Assembly: GCA_043228905.1 (NCBI GenBank)
Contig: JBHGNT010000008.1
Location: 6,200,001 to 6,264,000, forward strand
Direction: 5' to 3'
DNA: 64,000 bases
Origin: Azolla caroliniana
Taxonomy: Eukaryota > Polypodiophyta
Made by a program: the position numbers and the translations under genes. Below are positions 1 through 12,418 of the stretch, piece by piece (positions within the stretch are counted from its first letter, which is position 1; every line of letters begins with the position of its first letter). Below the pieces are notes generated by a model, which made no database searches, was not told where the DNA came from, and saw nothing but the letters and a program-made list of their open reading frames with translations.

Positions 1-89
1 ATTCCGTGGATGTGAAGTATCATCATCATCCCCTGTTATTACCCTAACCTGTCCTCACCCATGGTGGTACTTCACTGTCAGATTTCATT

Positions 90-110
90 TCATAGATGTA
101 ATATGTATCC

Positions 111-145
<35 letters not shown>

Positions 146-3100
146 TATAGTATGTACATATAAATGTGCATATACATATAAATATACCATGCATATATAC
201 ATATCTATACAGACACAATGTAGGCTCAGTATATACCATTGATGTTGGTAAATAACACGGTGGAGCTTGAACAATTGGACTCAACGCATGCACTATTTGT
301 GTTCCATGATATGCTTGAAGGGGCTGCCATGGTGGCATCGGACACAATTGAATGACAGGTTGATGAGGAACGATCATGTCTCTGACTCCTATGCCCATGC
401 ATATGAGCCACATGTCACGCTAAGATTAAATAGAATTATGAAAGAAAATTACTAAATGCCTTTAAATACTAGTCCCACATACAATCATATTCGGATATGA
501 AAAAGAAAACGAGATTAAAATTCAAAGTTTCACAGGTTTAGAGATTTTGAATTCTTTACATAACTCCCACAATTATTAATACCCATGATAATCCAACTTT
601 TATGGTTATTTAATAGCTTTAGAGAGAATAAACTGACTAATTCAATTCAAATCATGAAAACAAACAGGTGTGTGACACTATAGTAATCAGACAGTTTGAC
701 AGAAATCAAATGTGTAATGGGACATGGTTCTAATCCCATACCTATTTGTGGCAATGTTGATATTCCTTGCATGGGAACACATTGTAATCCGGCTGACATC
801 ATTACCGGAGGAAAGACAAAGTTTGATCTCGTACTCATAAGCTGTGCATACCAAATAGATCACAAAATAAGATTTTGTTTTTATTTTTTTGATGATTTTC
901 TTCTGTAGGTAACTGAAAAATTCTCTTTTGCAGCAGCAATCAAATACCTGCACTTGTGCTTGAAGCATCTTGAGATATTGTATAGCATCATCTAGTATGG
1001 ATGCCTTGTCAGTCTATGAAGAGAAGGAATAATAATCATTAACTAACAAAAAGAAATGATGGAATAACTTAGGATTCAGATAACAAGAGCATTGATTATA
1101 CCTTGGTTGAGTTTGGTATCAAATCTTGCAGAGCCTTTAGCTTTACATTGATCCTATCCCGACGTCTCTGCATATCCAAACATCATAGTGAGACATTCAA
1201 TACAACTCCTGCCATCTTTACAATCTTTACTCTGCATTAACATGAGTCAAACATCACAAATCTTTGCGGATACAAGTCCACAGATAATCACTCACTTTCT
1301 CTGATTCGTTGTGGGTCTCTGCAGCTCTACTCCTCTTTAGATGAGATGGAGGATTTTTTATTGTTATTACATCCTCTACATCCTACACAAATTCAAAAAA
1401 TAACCTTTTCAATAACTTTGAATGAATATAGATTAGTTTACGGGGTAAGAAAAAAAGGTTCATAACCACATTTAAAACAAGATTTGAAACAAGTCAAAAT
1501 GTCAAGACCTGGGATTCTTCATTGCTGCAAATTCTTGTAGGACTTGGATTAATGGAGGCTGATATCATTGACGGAGATGATATCATATCTACCATCCCTG
1601 TCCCACACTCAGAGAGAACAGTGGTACAGCAAGATATTTGATCTGCTCTATCACTCTTGATGCTTGGATTTTGTTCACATTCAGCCATCCGATTTATCCT
1701 CAGTCCTTCAGAACTATGACCCATTGATGATTCCTTACCTTTGGAAGTGACTTGATCAGGGTTGGGAGTGACTTGATCAGGGTGATTATTCGCTAAAGAT
1801 GAGTTTAAACACCTAGTATTGCTTTCTTCTAACGTTTTCTTAGCTTCAGACAGCTGAACATTTGTATCAGGACATGAACAATGAATAGAAGAAGACACTT
1901 CACTTGACAAGATTAGATCCCTTGAAAGAGGTTTTCTGGCTCTCTCGATGTTAGTAGGACCACTTTCGGCACCGAGAATCCTCAGGCTGTCTCGTGTTGC
2001 AGCCACCGCACGTGAGAAGAGGGGAAACTTGTAATGTATCTCTTCATTTTGTTCCTCACAAGGGTGGAGTGATGGTATTCTCTTTTCCTCTAATTGACGA
2101 GGGTTAGAACCCAGCACCTTTTTATTTCTTAATGAAGGCTCCATTGAGTTCACCATATGAGTCGATAATCCACAACCATAAAGATCAAGTCTCTTTGAAT
2201 CATCACTTGTTTTCTCTGATTCATCATCATTAAGGTTGAGTTTCTTTGAAGACTCACATGTATTGTCCAACCCATGGACTTTGAGAGAGAATCTCTTCGA
2301 GTCATCATTTGCTTTCTCTGATTCATGGCCATCTATATTGACTTCCTTCAAATCATCATTTGGTTTGTGTGAGCCACAGCTCGGATAAACTCTCTTCAAG
2401 TCATCACATGTCTTCTCTGATTCATAGCCAACGATATCAACTCTTACTGAATCATCACTGTTTGTCTTCATCTCTGATTCTTTCATGGTTTGATGAATGA
2501 ATACATCCTTCACCAGGTGCAAATGAGGGTTGATAAGGTCCCCGAAAAGGTCAGAACCATATGGCCGATCAAATGTACCATCGGATGGATACATCAACCA
2601 TGACATCATCTCATCATCATGGAAAGACATATTACCTGTGATTAATAATGGAACATCAAGGGCCGGAACGGAGTGGCAATCCACTTCTTCTTCTTCTTCC
2701 TTTTCTTTCTCCATGGGATAATCAACTACCCTTTGCACTGTGGTTGTTTGCTTCAATACTTTAGAGGCATAATCTCTGGGCCTACCCCACACCAGATATG
2801 TAAGCAAAATGAGCCATGCAATGTGTAAAATAACACCTAAATACACCTGACTTGTTGGGTACTTACCAGAATGCCCCTCAGCTTTAAACAATTACAAAAA
2901 TACCCCCAAGCAGTACATCCTTAACTACTTCCAACAGTAGGTTATCTGGCAATTTTAAATACCCAACAAGTTAGGGGTTTTTTGCCTATTATTCTAATGC
3001 TTACGATTGGCGCTTTAAACTAAAGAAAGGAAACAAAAACAAATCAAATAACCTTACATATGGCCAATAGCGCGCTTCTGAAGAGACATGTTACGATTAT

Positions 3101-3194
3101 GAAGGGGGTTTTGGAAGCAATGAAGATCTGTGTTTGTGTATACCATCAAACAACCTCCTATGTTTCCATCCCAGCTTGGATGACAACAGCTCAT
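90..3194 (-). CDS. PIF-like bHLH transcription factor, seven coding exons
   Basis: Predicted nuclear, light-signalling-type DNA-binding protein. Exons inferred from GT/AG borders and matching phases: 3194-3058, 2781-1509, 1382-1296, 1167-1102, 1013-948, 841-742 and 388-90, together 676 codons. Exon 1 opens MSCCHPSWDGNI, like PIF N-termini. Exon 2 has an acidic stretch, then DDEMMSWLMYPSDG, the conserved PIF motif usually written DEM-SWL-YPLDD. Exons 3-5 give the bHLH: basic region KRSRAAETHNESEKRRRDR with the H, E and R residues that read E-box/G-box DNA, then helix 2 TDKASILDDAIQYLKMLQ. Exon 6 has the PIF-type tail FPPVMMSAGLQ. No clear phytochrome-B-binding (APB) motif was found. The last exon reads into a TACA/TA microsatellite, so the C-terminus is uncertain; a further intron is possible. 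The family assignment is firm; the exact exon 1 and 7 borders are inference. Confidence 0.8.
111..149. repeat. TACA/TA microsatellite
   Basis: About seven TACA units followed by a TA run, at the 3' end of the bHLH gene. The apparent C-terminal residues of that gene translated from here are probably not real protein. Confidence 0.9.
2847..2974. repeat. Foldback element in first intron of the bHLH gene
   Basis: A 15-bp inverted repeat (CTGACTTGTTGGGTA at 2847-2861, and its complement with one mismatch at 2960-2974) brackets 98 bp. It looks like a small MITE. It lies inside the inferred intron 1, so the open reading frame that runs through it upstream of 2781 is probably not coding. No clear target duplication was seen. 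Confidence 0.5.
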
Positions 3195-4110
3195 GCTCTT
3201 TCTGCAAACAGGTTAAAAGATTAGAAGAACAAAAACCCCAAATGGAGAGCCAAGAAGTTATTTAGACAATAAGTAGCCCCAAAAGCATTGCCAAGAAGTT
3301 ATTTTCACAATAAGTCATGCTCTCTGCAAATGGGTCGTTTGTTTGGAACAAAAAAACCCAAAAAGTGGACTTAATAGACTAGACGGAGCTATAGAAATTT
3401 ACACATATCCTCATAAAGACGATCTATTATATGACGAGTTTAGAGAAAGCAACGCAGATTTACGCATGTATTCCTCAAAGGAAACCCAAGCAAGCAAGTC
3501 ATAGAAATGATCAATATTTGGATAATAAAAGAAACCCAAAAGGATATACATAGCAAGCAAAGAAAGAACTCTGCAGATGTCAACCAAAGAAACCCAATAA
3601 GGAGAAGCTCACAACTATGTAGATCTTAGACATAGCATTCACAAAGAGAACCAGAGAGAAGAAACTCTGCAGATCTTAGATAATCCTTCCACAGGAGAAC
3701 CCCAAAAGACGAGTAATCAAAGAAAGAAATAAGATCAGCCCAATTAAGGGCACACAAACCAGACTTTAGACTAACATATATGTGATTCTTTTTCTCCCGG
3801 GTTATACAAGCAGCAGAAATGGAGAGATACCACGGATCATGTTCTTGTTCTCCGTTTTCTCCACAAAGAAGGAAAGTTGAGCTATGGAATAGATTATTAT
3901 GCATATGCAGCGCATTTGATCCCATTGTAACTTCAATAGGGGGAATAAAAGGGAAGAAGAAGAAGAAGAAGAAGATGAAAGGGAGTTTCTTACCTCAGAG
4001 GAAGAGGTTAAGGATGCAGGAAATGACTAGATGCCATGATGAAGGGATAGAGAGAGAGAGAGAGAGAGAGAGTATATGTCTTTTGTTTTTCTTCTTCAAG
4101 GAATCCAAAT
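3195..4110 (-). promoter_or_regulatory. 5' leader and promoter region of the bHLH gene
   Basis: No convincing ORF. On the minus strand TTTGCAG at 3208-3202 is a good 3' splice site just before the start codon, so a leader intron with a noncoding exon further upstream is likely. A similar segment (TTTGCAGAGAGCATG) recurs near 3316-3330, and the AAGAAGTTATTT block is repeated at about 3251 and 3292, showing a local duplication. A GA microsatellite at 4049-4072 may mark the leader or promoter. The transcription start was not located. Confidence 0.4.
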
Positions 4111-5846
4111 GAAGAAATGTTACTAAAGGCACTTATTGATCATTCTAAAATAGGGAGGGAAGGAGGAGACACACACAATCTATGTATCTGATCTCTGTTT
4201 TTTGTTTGATATATTATTCATCCCCCTTATCTACATATCTGATCTCTGTTTTTTGTTTTTATATATGTAATAATGTATGTATTACTATTCCCCCCCCTCC
4301 CATGATGATCATGAATTCATCACTTTTACTACCAATGTGATGGGGATCCATTGTTCAGATAGATTTGCAGATGTGTAGTTGTGTCGAGTCATGTCATGTC
4401 AAGATTCATCTCCATCTCCATCTCCATCTTTGGTCGAGAAAGTAAGTATGTAACTCCCCTCATGCTCTACCTTCCATATGGCTCAAGTTCTTCCCCAACT
4501 TAACAACTTTGTGTTCGGCTTCCTAGAGTTTTCCCTTCTCACTCGAATGACTCTCTTTCTCTCTATTTTTTTTGTAATTAGCTTATCCTAGTGATAAGTT
4601 GTTACACTACTAGCACTACGTCTTGGGTTCGAAACCCAATTTTCTCACTTCTTCACTAGATGCCACTGTGGAATGTAGGGGTTGAACCCATGACTCTCTC
4701 TCTCTCTCACCCACTTGTGTTTTGCTCCGTTGAGGTTTACCTTCTTTAGCTCCAAATGTTCAAGTCCAATTGTTTTGGTTGTGGGTTTTTTTCCTTGTCC
4801 TTTAAAATGTCCCCGAGTTTGCATCTCGAAACTCGCTTGATTTTGTTTCGTGTAGTTTTTAACCTGTATGGATGAGATCCATCTATCTAGTATCTCTCTC
4901 TCTCTCTCTCTCTCTCCCCTTTAAAGGGATGAAAAGGTTTCCCTCTCTCTAGTTGTCCCTTCCAAGGGACCCCAAATGCCTCTTTATCTATCTAACTTAA
5001 TGGGGTTGTCCCTTCCGAATGATTGCACATTTTTCTCCTTTGTATCTTTTATAATGGGCTTGTTCCTTCTAATGGGGTCTCTCTCTCTCTCTCTCTCTCT
5101 CATCTAGTGCACAAATATATTCTAGTTTGGACACATATATGGTCTCTAATTAAGCATTTGATTGTCCTTAAGAAAATTCTACGAATCACATGTGCTATGT
5201 CTCATGAGACTTACTTGTAATGTTTTTCTAGATTCCATAGGTCTATAGCATATAGGGCTTCCATGGATGTAAACAATATATCTACCTATCTATCTCTGAG
5301 ACAAACATGCAAGGTGGAGCATTTGATGCATGCAAAATTTCAAAGCACTTAAGGGGACAAACCCTACCAATCTTTGAGGATCAAATTACTATGAGGATTC
5401 ATCCTCTTTAAAGTTCTGCATGTAATACCAACCTTGAGAGGGGATAATTTATTATTTGCAAGAAAGATATACTTACCAAGGTAAAACCAGAATTTTTTTA
5501 TGGTTCAACTTTTAGTTCTCTCGTAGGTAGAAAATTTAAGATTAAATTGTCAATCATCATCCTACACGCAACATGGTACTTCTTTGCCAACGAAAGTATT
5601 CATGTCTCCACTACTCTTGCATTTAAATGGAAATGAAGGTGTCAAGTTTGAATTCAATAGTATAGTGAATGCTAGCTTGGTAACTTGGTAATGGTTCAAA
5701 GTGTTATTTCATTACTACACATGCACATTATGGCATCAAAACCATGTGAACCATTGGATATGTTATGCTTGGTGATCGATACTTTGCTTTCCATATTTGG
5801 AGAGTAGTTATTTAGAATAAATGGTAGAAGAAACATAGAGAGATTG
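4111..5846. other. Intergenic, no gene seen
   Basis: AT-rich with stop codons in all frames. CT microsatellites lie at 4893-4916 and 5079-5101. Apart from the SINE-like head at 4573-4700 nothing is recognised. Confidence 0.6.
4573..4700 (+). repeat. Possible tRNA-derived SINE head
   Basis: TATCCTAGTGATAAG (about 4584-4598) resembles a Pol III A box, and GGTTCGAAACC at 4626-4636 is a perfect B box, at tRNA-like spacing. The segment ends in a CT run. There is no LINE-like tail or target duplication, so it may be a SINE fragment or a chance match. Confidence 0.35.
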
Positions 5847-6167
5847 GTGATTAGTGGGAATCGTCACCAACTCAACTCAAGCCTAAAACGAACCGTTAAA
5901 CCATTTTTAAACAGTTTGGAGGTTTTGTGGTTTGGTTTAGGCTTGAGCTTCCTTAACTGATTTGAGATCGGTTTGGGATGGCTCAAGCCGAACCGAATTG
6001 TTTTGGACTAAACCGGATCCCAAATTGGTTAAGGATTAATTAGTTTGGATAAATCGGTTCCTAAACCAGGTTATGCTTAACCGGTTTGGGAGCTGGTTCA
6101 ATTCAAGTTTGAAAACTCCCAAACTGGTCAAGTTGAAACCGAACCGTTGTCAATTCCTAGTGATTAG
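5847..6167. mobile_element. hAT-type MITE with 8-bp target duplication
   Basis: GTGATTAG occurs at 5847-5854 and again at 6160-6167, an exact 8-bp duplication as made by hAT transposases. The 305-bp body (5855-6159) has imperfect terminal inverted repeats, TGGGAATCGTCACC against TAGGAATTGACAAC, and is filled with AACCGG/CCGGTTT words that form many small inverted repeats. It has no ORF, so it is non-autonomous. Confidence 0.75.
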
Positions 6168-6783
6168 ATAGCAAAAAATTATACTTGTCACACATTCAGG
6201 ACACATAAGTTAATTGAAGACCATACATTGGTGGGTAATGGTGGAAAATATGTTATGCAATATATTTGGGCATCATTTATTGGGATAATCTTATGCTTAT
6301 TTTAGTAGAGGTTCACCCATGAGCGTTGGGCTTTACCCATCAAATCATATGAGATGGTTTTTAGTATCTTTAGTGTTGGCTAAATGGAGTGCTTGTCCAA
6401 CCTCTTGGAATGATGGTCAACACGTGCATTAAGTGGTAGCCCAAGCTCAACAACTGGGCAACTATGAATCCAACACAACATTTGTATACATGTGTGTGTG
6501 TCTTGATGAAAACACATGACTACATAAATTCCATGGGAAATTTCCTTCACTTATATCACCATGTATTGCATTGACATTACCCCCACAAATAGAGTGATCC
6601 CATTGCAACCATGCTACCAAACAATATATGTTATGGTAACGGTTGCATGCTTGAACTAAACATACATGCTAATGGAACCATATTAATCAACATCAACAAT
6701 TCCATAATAAGACCGTTCCCATAAGCACTAAATTGTTGAGTCTTTTTATGTTGTTCTACATGCAACCAAGCTACATGACTTCA
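6168..6783. other. Intergenic, no gene seen
   Basis: AT-rich host sequence between the MITE and Copia A, with no ORF or repeat that I recognise. Confidence 0.5.
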
Positions 6784-6788
6784 TGATG

Positions 6789-7315
6789 TGTGCGGAATAG
6801 TGCTCGGCCACAACCGAGTCTTAATCACTCAATGGAAGAAACAAAACAGAAGTGAAGATCAATGCACTTACACAGAAGGAGATGACCCCAGTTGTTAACG
6901 TGGAAAACCCTAATCGGGAAAAACCATGGGAGCCCACAGACTCCAACTATCACTAAAAGAAGAAAGATACAATGGGAGACTCGAAGGCAACAACCTCAAG
7001 CTCTGTCTTCGCCAATCGACAATTACAACAGAAAATCTTTCTGTTTCTCTTTCTCTCTCTCTCTCTCTCTTGTGTCTCTGTACAACAATATCTCTACACA
7101 CATTATAGTATTGCCCTAAGTCATATTTATACTTATATGACTTTAGGACTATTTACAAATATGGCCATGACAGGCACACTAGAAACATATTTACAGATAT
7201 GTCCCTAGATCCGATTCACATTGAATCCATTCGGATCCATCTGGTCCAGTTCTTTCCTTCGGCTCGTCTGATTCGTTGCATCCGGATCCCATTCGGAGGG
7301 ACCAAATTCCCAACA
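6789..7315 (-). repeat. Copia A 3' LTR
   Basis: Starts TGTGCGG and ends CCCAACA, bounded inside by the polypurine tract (read on + as AACTCCCCCTTCA, 7316-7328). Contains a CT microsatellite near 7050-7071 and, on the minus strand, a TATAAATATGACTT promoter core near 7120. Confidence 0.95.
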
Positions 7316-7379
7316 AACTCCCCCTTCACTTCGACATGGGATGTCTTGCCAATCCGATCCATCTCCTGCACGCGTCTAG

Positions 7380-10300
7380 CTTGTCGGCTATAAACACCTC
7401 GGTCAACATGTCTGACCCGTTCTCCTCTGTGTGGATCTTCAATATCGCGAAATCTTGATCTTCCACTCTCTCCCGAAGCCAGTGGTATCTACGCTGGATG
7501 TGCTTCGTCCTAGAGTAGTACGCCGCGTTCTTTGCAAGGTGGATGACACTTTGACTATCGTAGTAGAACCGGAATTCCTCCTCCTAGATCCGTAGCTCTT
7601 TGATGAAGTCCTTCATCCAGATTACCTCTTTATCGGCTTCTACGGACGCCATGTACTCTGCTTCCGTTGTCGATAATGCAACGGACTTCTACAGCCTCGA
7701 CTGCCACGATACGGCCCCCCCTGCATATGTCATAACATATCCGGAAGTTGACCGACTGGTATCCGCATTAGCCGACATATCCGAATCCGTGAATCCTTCA
7801 AGTTGGGGTTTCCTGGAGCCGAATCGGAGGCACATACTCGAGGTGCCTTTCAAGTACCGGAGTATCCACTTGACCATTGTCTAGTGTTCTCTCCCTGGAT
7901 TGCTCATGAACCGGCTAACCACTCCGACTACATATCCGACATCCAGCCAGGTACACACAATTGCGTACATCAAGCTTCCAACGGCGGAGGCATATGGTAT
8001 CTTCATCATTTCTGACTTCTCTGTCTTGGACTCTAGACTTTGCTTTTCGAATAGCTTGCATGCTGGAAGTGTCGACCGAACTGGCATTGCATCCTTCATG
8101 TTGAACTGTTGAAGCACCTTTGTCATGCACTTTCTTGTGACAGCCTCAATACCTTCTTCGTCCGGTCTCGGACTATGTGCATCCCCAATATCTGTCTCAC
8201 CGAATTCAGATCTTTTATTGAGAGGGTTTGGTTCAAGGCCTTCTTCAGATTTCCGATTTTGATCTGGTTCGGTCTGACGATCAACATATCGTCTACATAC
8301 AATAGTAGTATCAGGAAGTCTCCTCCGTCGAAATTCTTCACAAATACACAGTGATAAGCTTGTGTCTTATGGTATCCTTGGTCAGTCATGAAGGAGTTGA
8401 ACTTCCAATACCATTGCTAGGGAGCTTGCTTCAGTCCATATAAGCTCTTCTTCAACCGGCATACCAGGTGCTCCTTCCCTTTCTTGACAAATCCCTCTGG
8501 TTGTTGCATGTAGATCTCTTCTTCGAGGTCACGGTGCAAGAATGTCATCTTGACGTCTAGCTGCTCAACCTCGAGGTCCATGCTTGCCACAATGCTCTCA
8601 ACATAGTCCGGATGGACATCACCTTGACTGCCAGGGCAAAGATCTCGTCAAAATCCACTCATTTCTTATGTTGAAACCCCTTTACCAGGATCCGGGCTTT
8701 GTACCTTGGTGGATTTCCGACGTCTCCCGGTTTAAGCTTGTACACCAACTTGTTTCGGAGCGCTCTCTTTCCTTTCGACAACTCCGTCAATTCATATGTG
8801 TGGTTCTCATGCTGGGAATCCATCTCGTCCTGCATGGAACTTAACCACCTACGGCTGTGGGTGTCTTTCTTTGCTTCCTCGTAGCTTTCCGGCACCCCCT
8901 CATCGGTCAACATCAAATACTCTATATCTGGAAATCTCGGAGGGGGCCTTCTCTCTCTTAGAGGATATCTCCGTCCTTGGTTCTTGATCACAGGTTCCTT
9001 TGTTTGCTCTTCATCCGAATCTGATTTGGGGTCTTGTTCGGTTCCGATGTCCAATTCTTCTTCGGTCGGTTCGGGTCTTTGTCCGAATCCGGCCGGTTCA
9101 TCATGGTCCTCGTCTAACATCCGGTTTCCGATCGGATGTGTCCTAACATCTTCCAATTGATCTCCGTCAGTTGACCCGGAGTCTATTATCTTCTTCTCCG
9201 ACTCCCAGTCGGCGATGTTCTTGACTTCCATGAAGACTATGTCTCGACTTCGGAAGACCTTCTTGTCGACCAAATCCCATACCTGGTAGCCGAACTCATC
9301 ATCGCCGTATCCAATAAATATGCATGGCCGAGACTTCAGATCCAACTTTGCTCTCTTGTCCTTTGCAACATGCACGTATGCAAGACAACCGAATACCTTC
9401 AGATGTCGGTAAGACACTTTGAAGGTGTGTCTCCGTCCAAGGGTGCTCAGGGTAATATGTTAATCACGTATGTCACCGTCATCAATGCCTCAACCCAAAA
9501 CATCTTGGAAAACTTAGCATGTGCCAACATGCTCCAAACTCTCTCCATCACAGTCCGGTTCATCCATTCAATTCTAGCATCTTCGACATAGTAAATTCGA
9601 GCTGGATTCCCTTCGACTGACAATGCTCCTCAAACTGCCCCTTGTATTCTCCTCTGTTCTCCGCTTGAACCGCCTTCAGCTTCTGAGCGGTTTCCCTTTC
9701 CACCCTCCTAGGGAATTCCTTGAAGACGGATAATACTTGATCCTTTGTCTTTAGTGGCGAGATCCACAACTTCCGACTGTGGTCGTTTATGAACGTCACG
9801 AAGTACTGAGATCGAGCATGTGACTTCGTGTCCACATGGCATACATCGGTATGCACATGTTCCAGCAGTGCATTCCGTCTCATCGGTGGTCTCGACCGAA
9901 AAGAGGTTCAATTTTGCTTGCTGGCCAAGCAGTTGGTGCATTTCTCAAGCTGCATGTCCTTCACCTCCGGAATGAGGTTATCTTCGGCAAGTCTTCTCAT
10001 CCCTTTCTGGCTCATGCAACACAACCTTTTGTGTCACAACTCACCGGCATTTTCGGATGCCACGTTTATTTCCTCCCGGCAAATTCGGGAATGCATAAGG
10101 TACAATGTGTTCATCTTCTAGGCTTGAGGCAAAATCAAGCTCCCTTTGCAAAACTTCATGACTCCATTCCGGATGCTACCCATGTAGCCTTCATCATCTA
10201 GCCGGCTGATTGATATCAGGTTCAACCGAACCTCCGGAACGTGTCGTACGTCCTTCACAGCAACTTGTACCCGGTTGACGTTGTCAACTACACATCTACT

Positions 10301-10440
10301 ATGCCGACAATCCAACATGTACCTTCATTTCCCATCCGGACACAGCCGTGATCTCTGGCTTTGTACGATGAGAAACACTTCCGGTCGGGGGACATATGGA
10401 ATGACGCACTAGAGTCGACCACCCATGTCGTCTCGTCGTT
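7380..10440 (-). pseudogene. Copia A pol remnant (PR-IN-RT-RNase H)
   Basis: Domain order on the minus strand: protease with WVVDSSASFHMSPDRK near 10420 (DSSA in place of the usual DSGA); integrase with a pre-integrase CTNC zinc pair near 9950 and a core at 9883-9560; a linker with capsid-like RDIVFMEV at 9417-8659; reverse transcriptase with YVDD near 8290 and FVKNFDGG before it; RNase H from 7881 with TSGYVMTYAGGAVSWQSRL. Reading blocks lie in different frames, so several indels have broken it. Confidence 0.85.
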
Positions 10441-11317
10441 GACAAGATGAGCAACCATTCTTCTTCAATTGTCGTGATTGCCAATGTTCCTTTCCAATCC
10501 GAACTTCTTCGGTCTGGACCCTTCTTTGAGTCGGCATTGTCGGTTCCTTTCTCCGTCTGGAAGTGCTGGCAATTCTTTTGGAAGTGCCCCGGCTTTCCGC
10601 AATAAAAGCAAGTGGGCCTCCCTCTTGACTTCGACCTCGTCCCCGATTTGTCCCGGTTCTGGGGACTTTGATTCCAGTTTCTTCCCCGGTTATGGTCATC
10701 TTCCGTAACCAAGGCCTTCAGATCGGTTCCGGATTCCTGGTCCTTTCAGCGAGGTTCTTCATCCAGCAAGCTTGATTTTACCCTTGTTAGGGACAACTGT
10801 TTTCCTTCCAACCTGGCGTTGCCCTAAGTGACAACTAGAGTCTCCCAACTATCGCAAGGGAACTGAGCAGGAGCAACGCAAGTACCTTGTCGGCTGGAGG
10901 TACTTCTAGCGAGGTTGTTTGATTTATGAGCCCTCGAAATGCATTCTTGTGCTCCGCCATGCTGGATCCGTCTTGGTACCAGAGTCTCACTAACTTCCGG
11001 AATACTGAAACCTGATTTACAACGTTTTTACTCTCCAACATGGTACCGATTTTCTCCCAAAGCACATGAGCCTTACTTTCTTCATTAAAGTTGTTGTATA
11101 GGCTCATGTCGATGAACCATCTAATGTATGCTGTCTTCTTCTTATGCATCACCTCCCACGCCATGGCATCGATCTTGTCCGGTTTCTTGTCCCTGAACTG
11201 TATTGACATCCAGGGATCTTTGACCACAAGCATGTCCCTCATCTTCGACTTCCACACTGGATAGTTGGAGTTGGTGAGCTTGAACATGCTTCCGAATGAC
11301 TCTTCCATTTTCTTCAA
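10299..11317 (-). pseudogene. Copia A gag remnant
   Basis: Nucleocapsid/capsid protein of the element. Begins at an ATG at 11317 just after the primer site (MKKMEESFGSMFKLTNSNYP) and continues with a Copia gag core to 10835, where the frame breaks. A second block at 10712-10299 contains the RNA-binding zinc knuckle CFYCGKPGHFQKNC (C-x2-C-x4-H-x4-C). At least one frameshift separates the two. Confidence 0.85.
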
Positions 11318-11330
11318 GGTTTAGAACCTT

Positions 11331-11343
11331 TGCTCTGATACCA
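11331..11343 (-). other. Copia A primer-binding site (initiator tRNA-Met)
   Basis: Minus strand reads TGGTATCAGAGCA three bases inside the 5' LTR, complementary to the 3' end of initiator tRNA-Met as in many Copia elements. Confidence 0.9.
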
Positions 11344-11346
11344 GTT

Positions 11347-11599
11347 TGTGCGGAATAGTGCTCAACCACAACCGAGTCTTAATCACTCAATGGAAGAAAC
11401 AAAATAGAAGTGAAGATCAATGCACTTACACAGAATGAGACAACCCCAGTTGTTAATGTGGAAAACCCTAATCGGGAAAAACCATGCGAGCCCACAAACT
11501 CCAACTATCACTATGAGAAGAAAGATACAATGGAAGACTTGGAGGCAACGACCTCGACCTCTGTCTTCGCCAACCGGCAATTACAACAAAAAATCTTTC

Positions 11600-11656
<57 letters not shown>

Positions 11657-11883
11657 TCTTTGTACAACAATATCTCTACACACATTATAGTGATTGCCCT
11701 AAGTCAGATTTATACTTATATGACTTTAGGACTATTTACAAATATGGTCATGCTAGGCACACTAGAAACATATTTACAGATATGTCCCTGGATCCGATTC
11801 ACACCAAATCCATCCGAATACTTCCTCTGGCTTGTCGGATCCATCGCATCCGGATCCCATCCGGAGGGACCGAATTCCCAACA
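11347..11883 (-). repeat. Copia A 5' LTR
   Basis: 537 bp against 527 bp for the partner; most of the length difference is the longer CT run at about 11607-11651. Both ends match the other copy and the TSD follows directly. Confidence 0.95.
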
Positions 11884-11888
11884 TGATG

Positions 11889-12413
11889 ATGGTTCATACA
11901 AGACATGCTTTCTCTCTAAAATAACGAATGAATTTCTAAAGATTGTCATGCTAATAGAAGTAGTACACTTCTATCCCTTAACATTCAAATGACTCCAACA
12001 TACCCGCCTCTACTAGAGTGATTAAACCATGCCTCACAAACCAAAACATAGAGTATTGCACCAAGGAGTGTGTAGTCATGAGGTTGGGGTTGATGGGTGG
12101 GGAAAGAATATTAATTGTTTTCCAAACACAAAGTTCAATATCCTTATAGTAAACTTTCCCATTCATGTTCTCATCTTTTCAAAATATACTACGTGTCTTT
12201 ATATGTTTTTCAATGTATCATAATACCCTTTGATTTTTTTGCCTTCAAGCTCATTTGACTCACAAGTTCCATTTGTAGTAAAACACTTTTTTTGGTTATA
12301 GTTGATAAATAAGAATCATTATAAAGTGCATGATTTACAAACAAAGACATCCCAATCTTGCAAGATTTAAGCTTGTGTGACCTGGGTCTTCAACACCAGT
12401 CTCTATATCTAAC
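11889..12413. other. Host spacer between Copia A and Copia B
   Basis: AT-rich, with no ORF or RNA gene recognised. It carries one TSD copy of each flanking element at its ends. Confidence 0.6.
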
Positions 12414-12418
12414 CATTG

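Larger units (their letters stand above)
6789..11883 (-). mobile_element. Copia A, complete but decayed Ty1/Copia element
   Basis: 5,095 bp with LTRs at both ends, flanked by TGATG at 6784-6788 and 11884-11888. The 5' LTR is on the right. Primer site, polypurine tract and gag-PR-IN-RT-RNase H order are all visible on the minus strand. Several frameshifts separate the coding blocks, so it is not autonomous. It is related to Copia C and Copia G in LTR core, gag and pol. Confidence 0.95.

Noticed and set aside
2782-2891. In-frame N-terminal extension of bHLH exon 2 up to an ATG at 2891
   Set aside because: It runs through a foldback repeat and an intron-like 3' splice site; exon 1 at 3194-3058 matches in phase and gives a PIF-like start.
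3626-3925. 99-codon minus-strand ORF upstream of the bHLH start
   Set aside because: No recognisable domain; lies in the predicted leader/intron.
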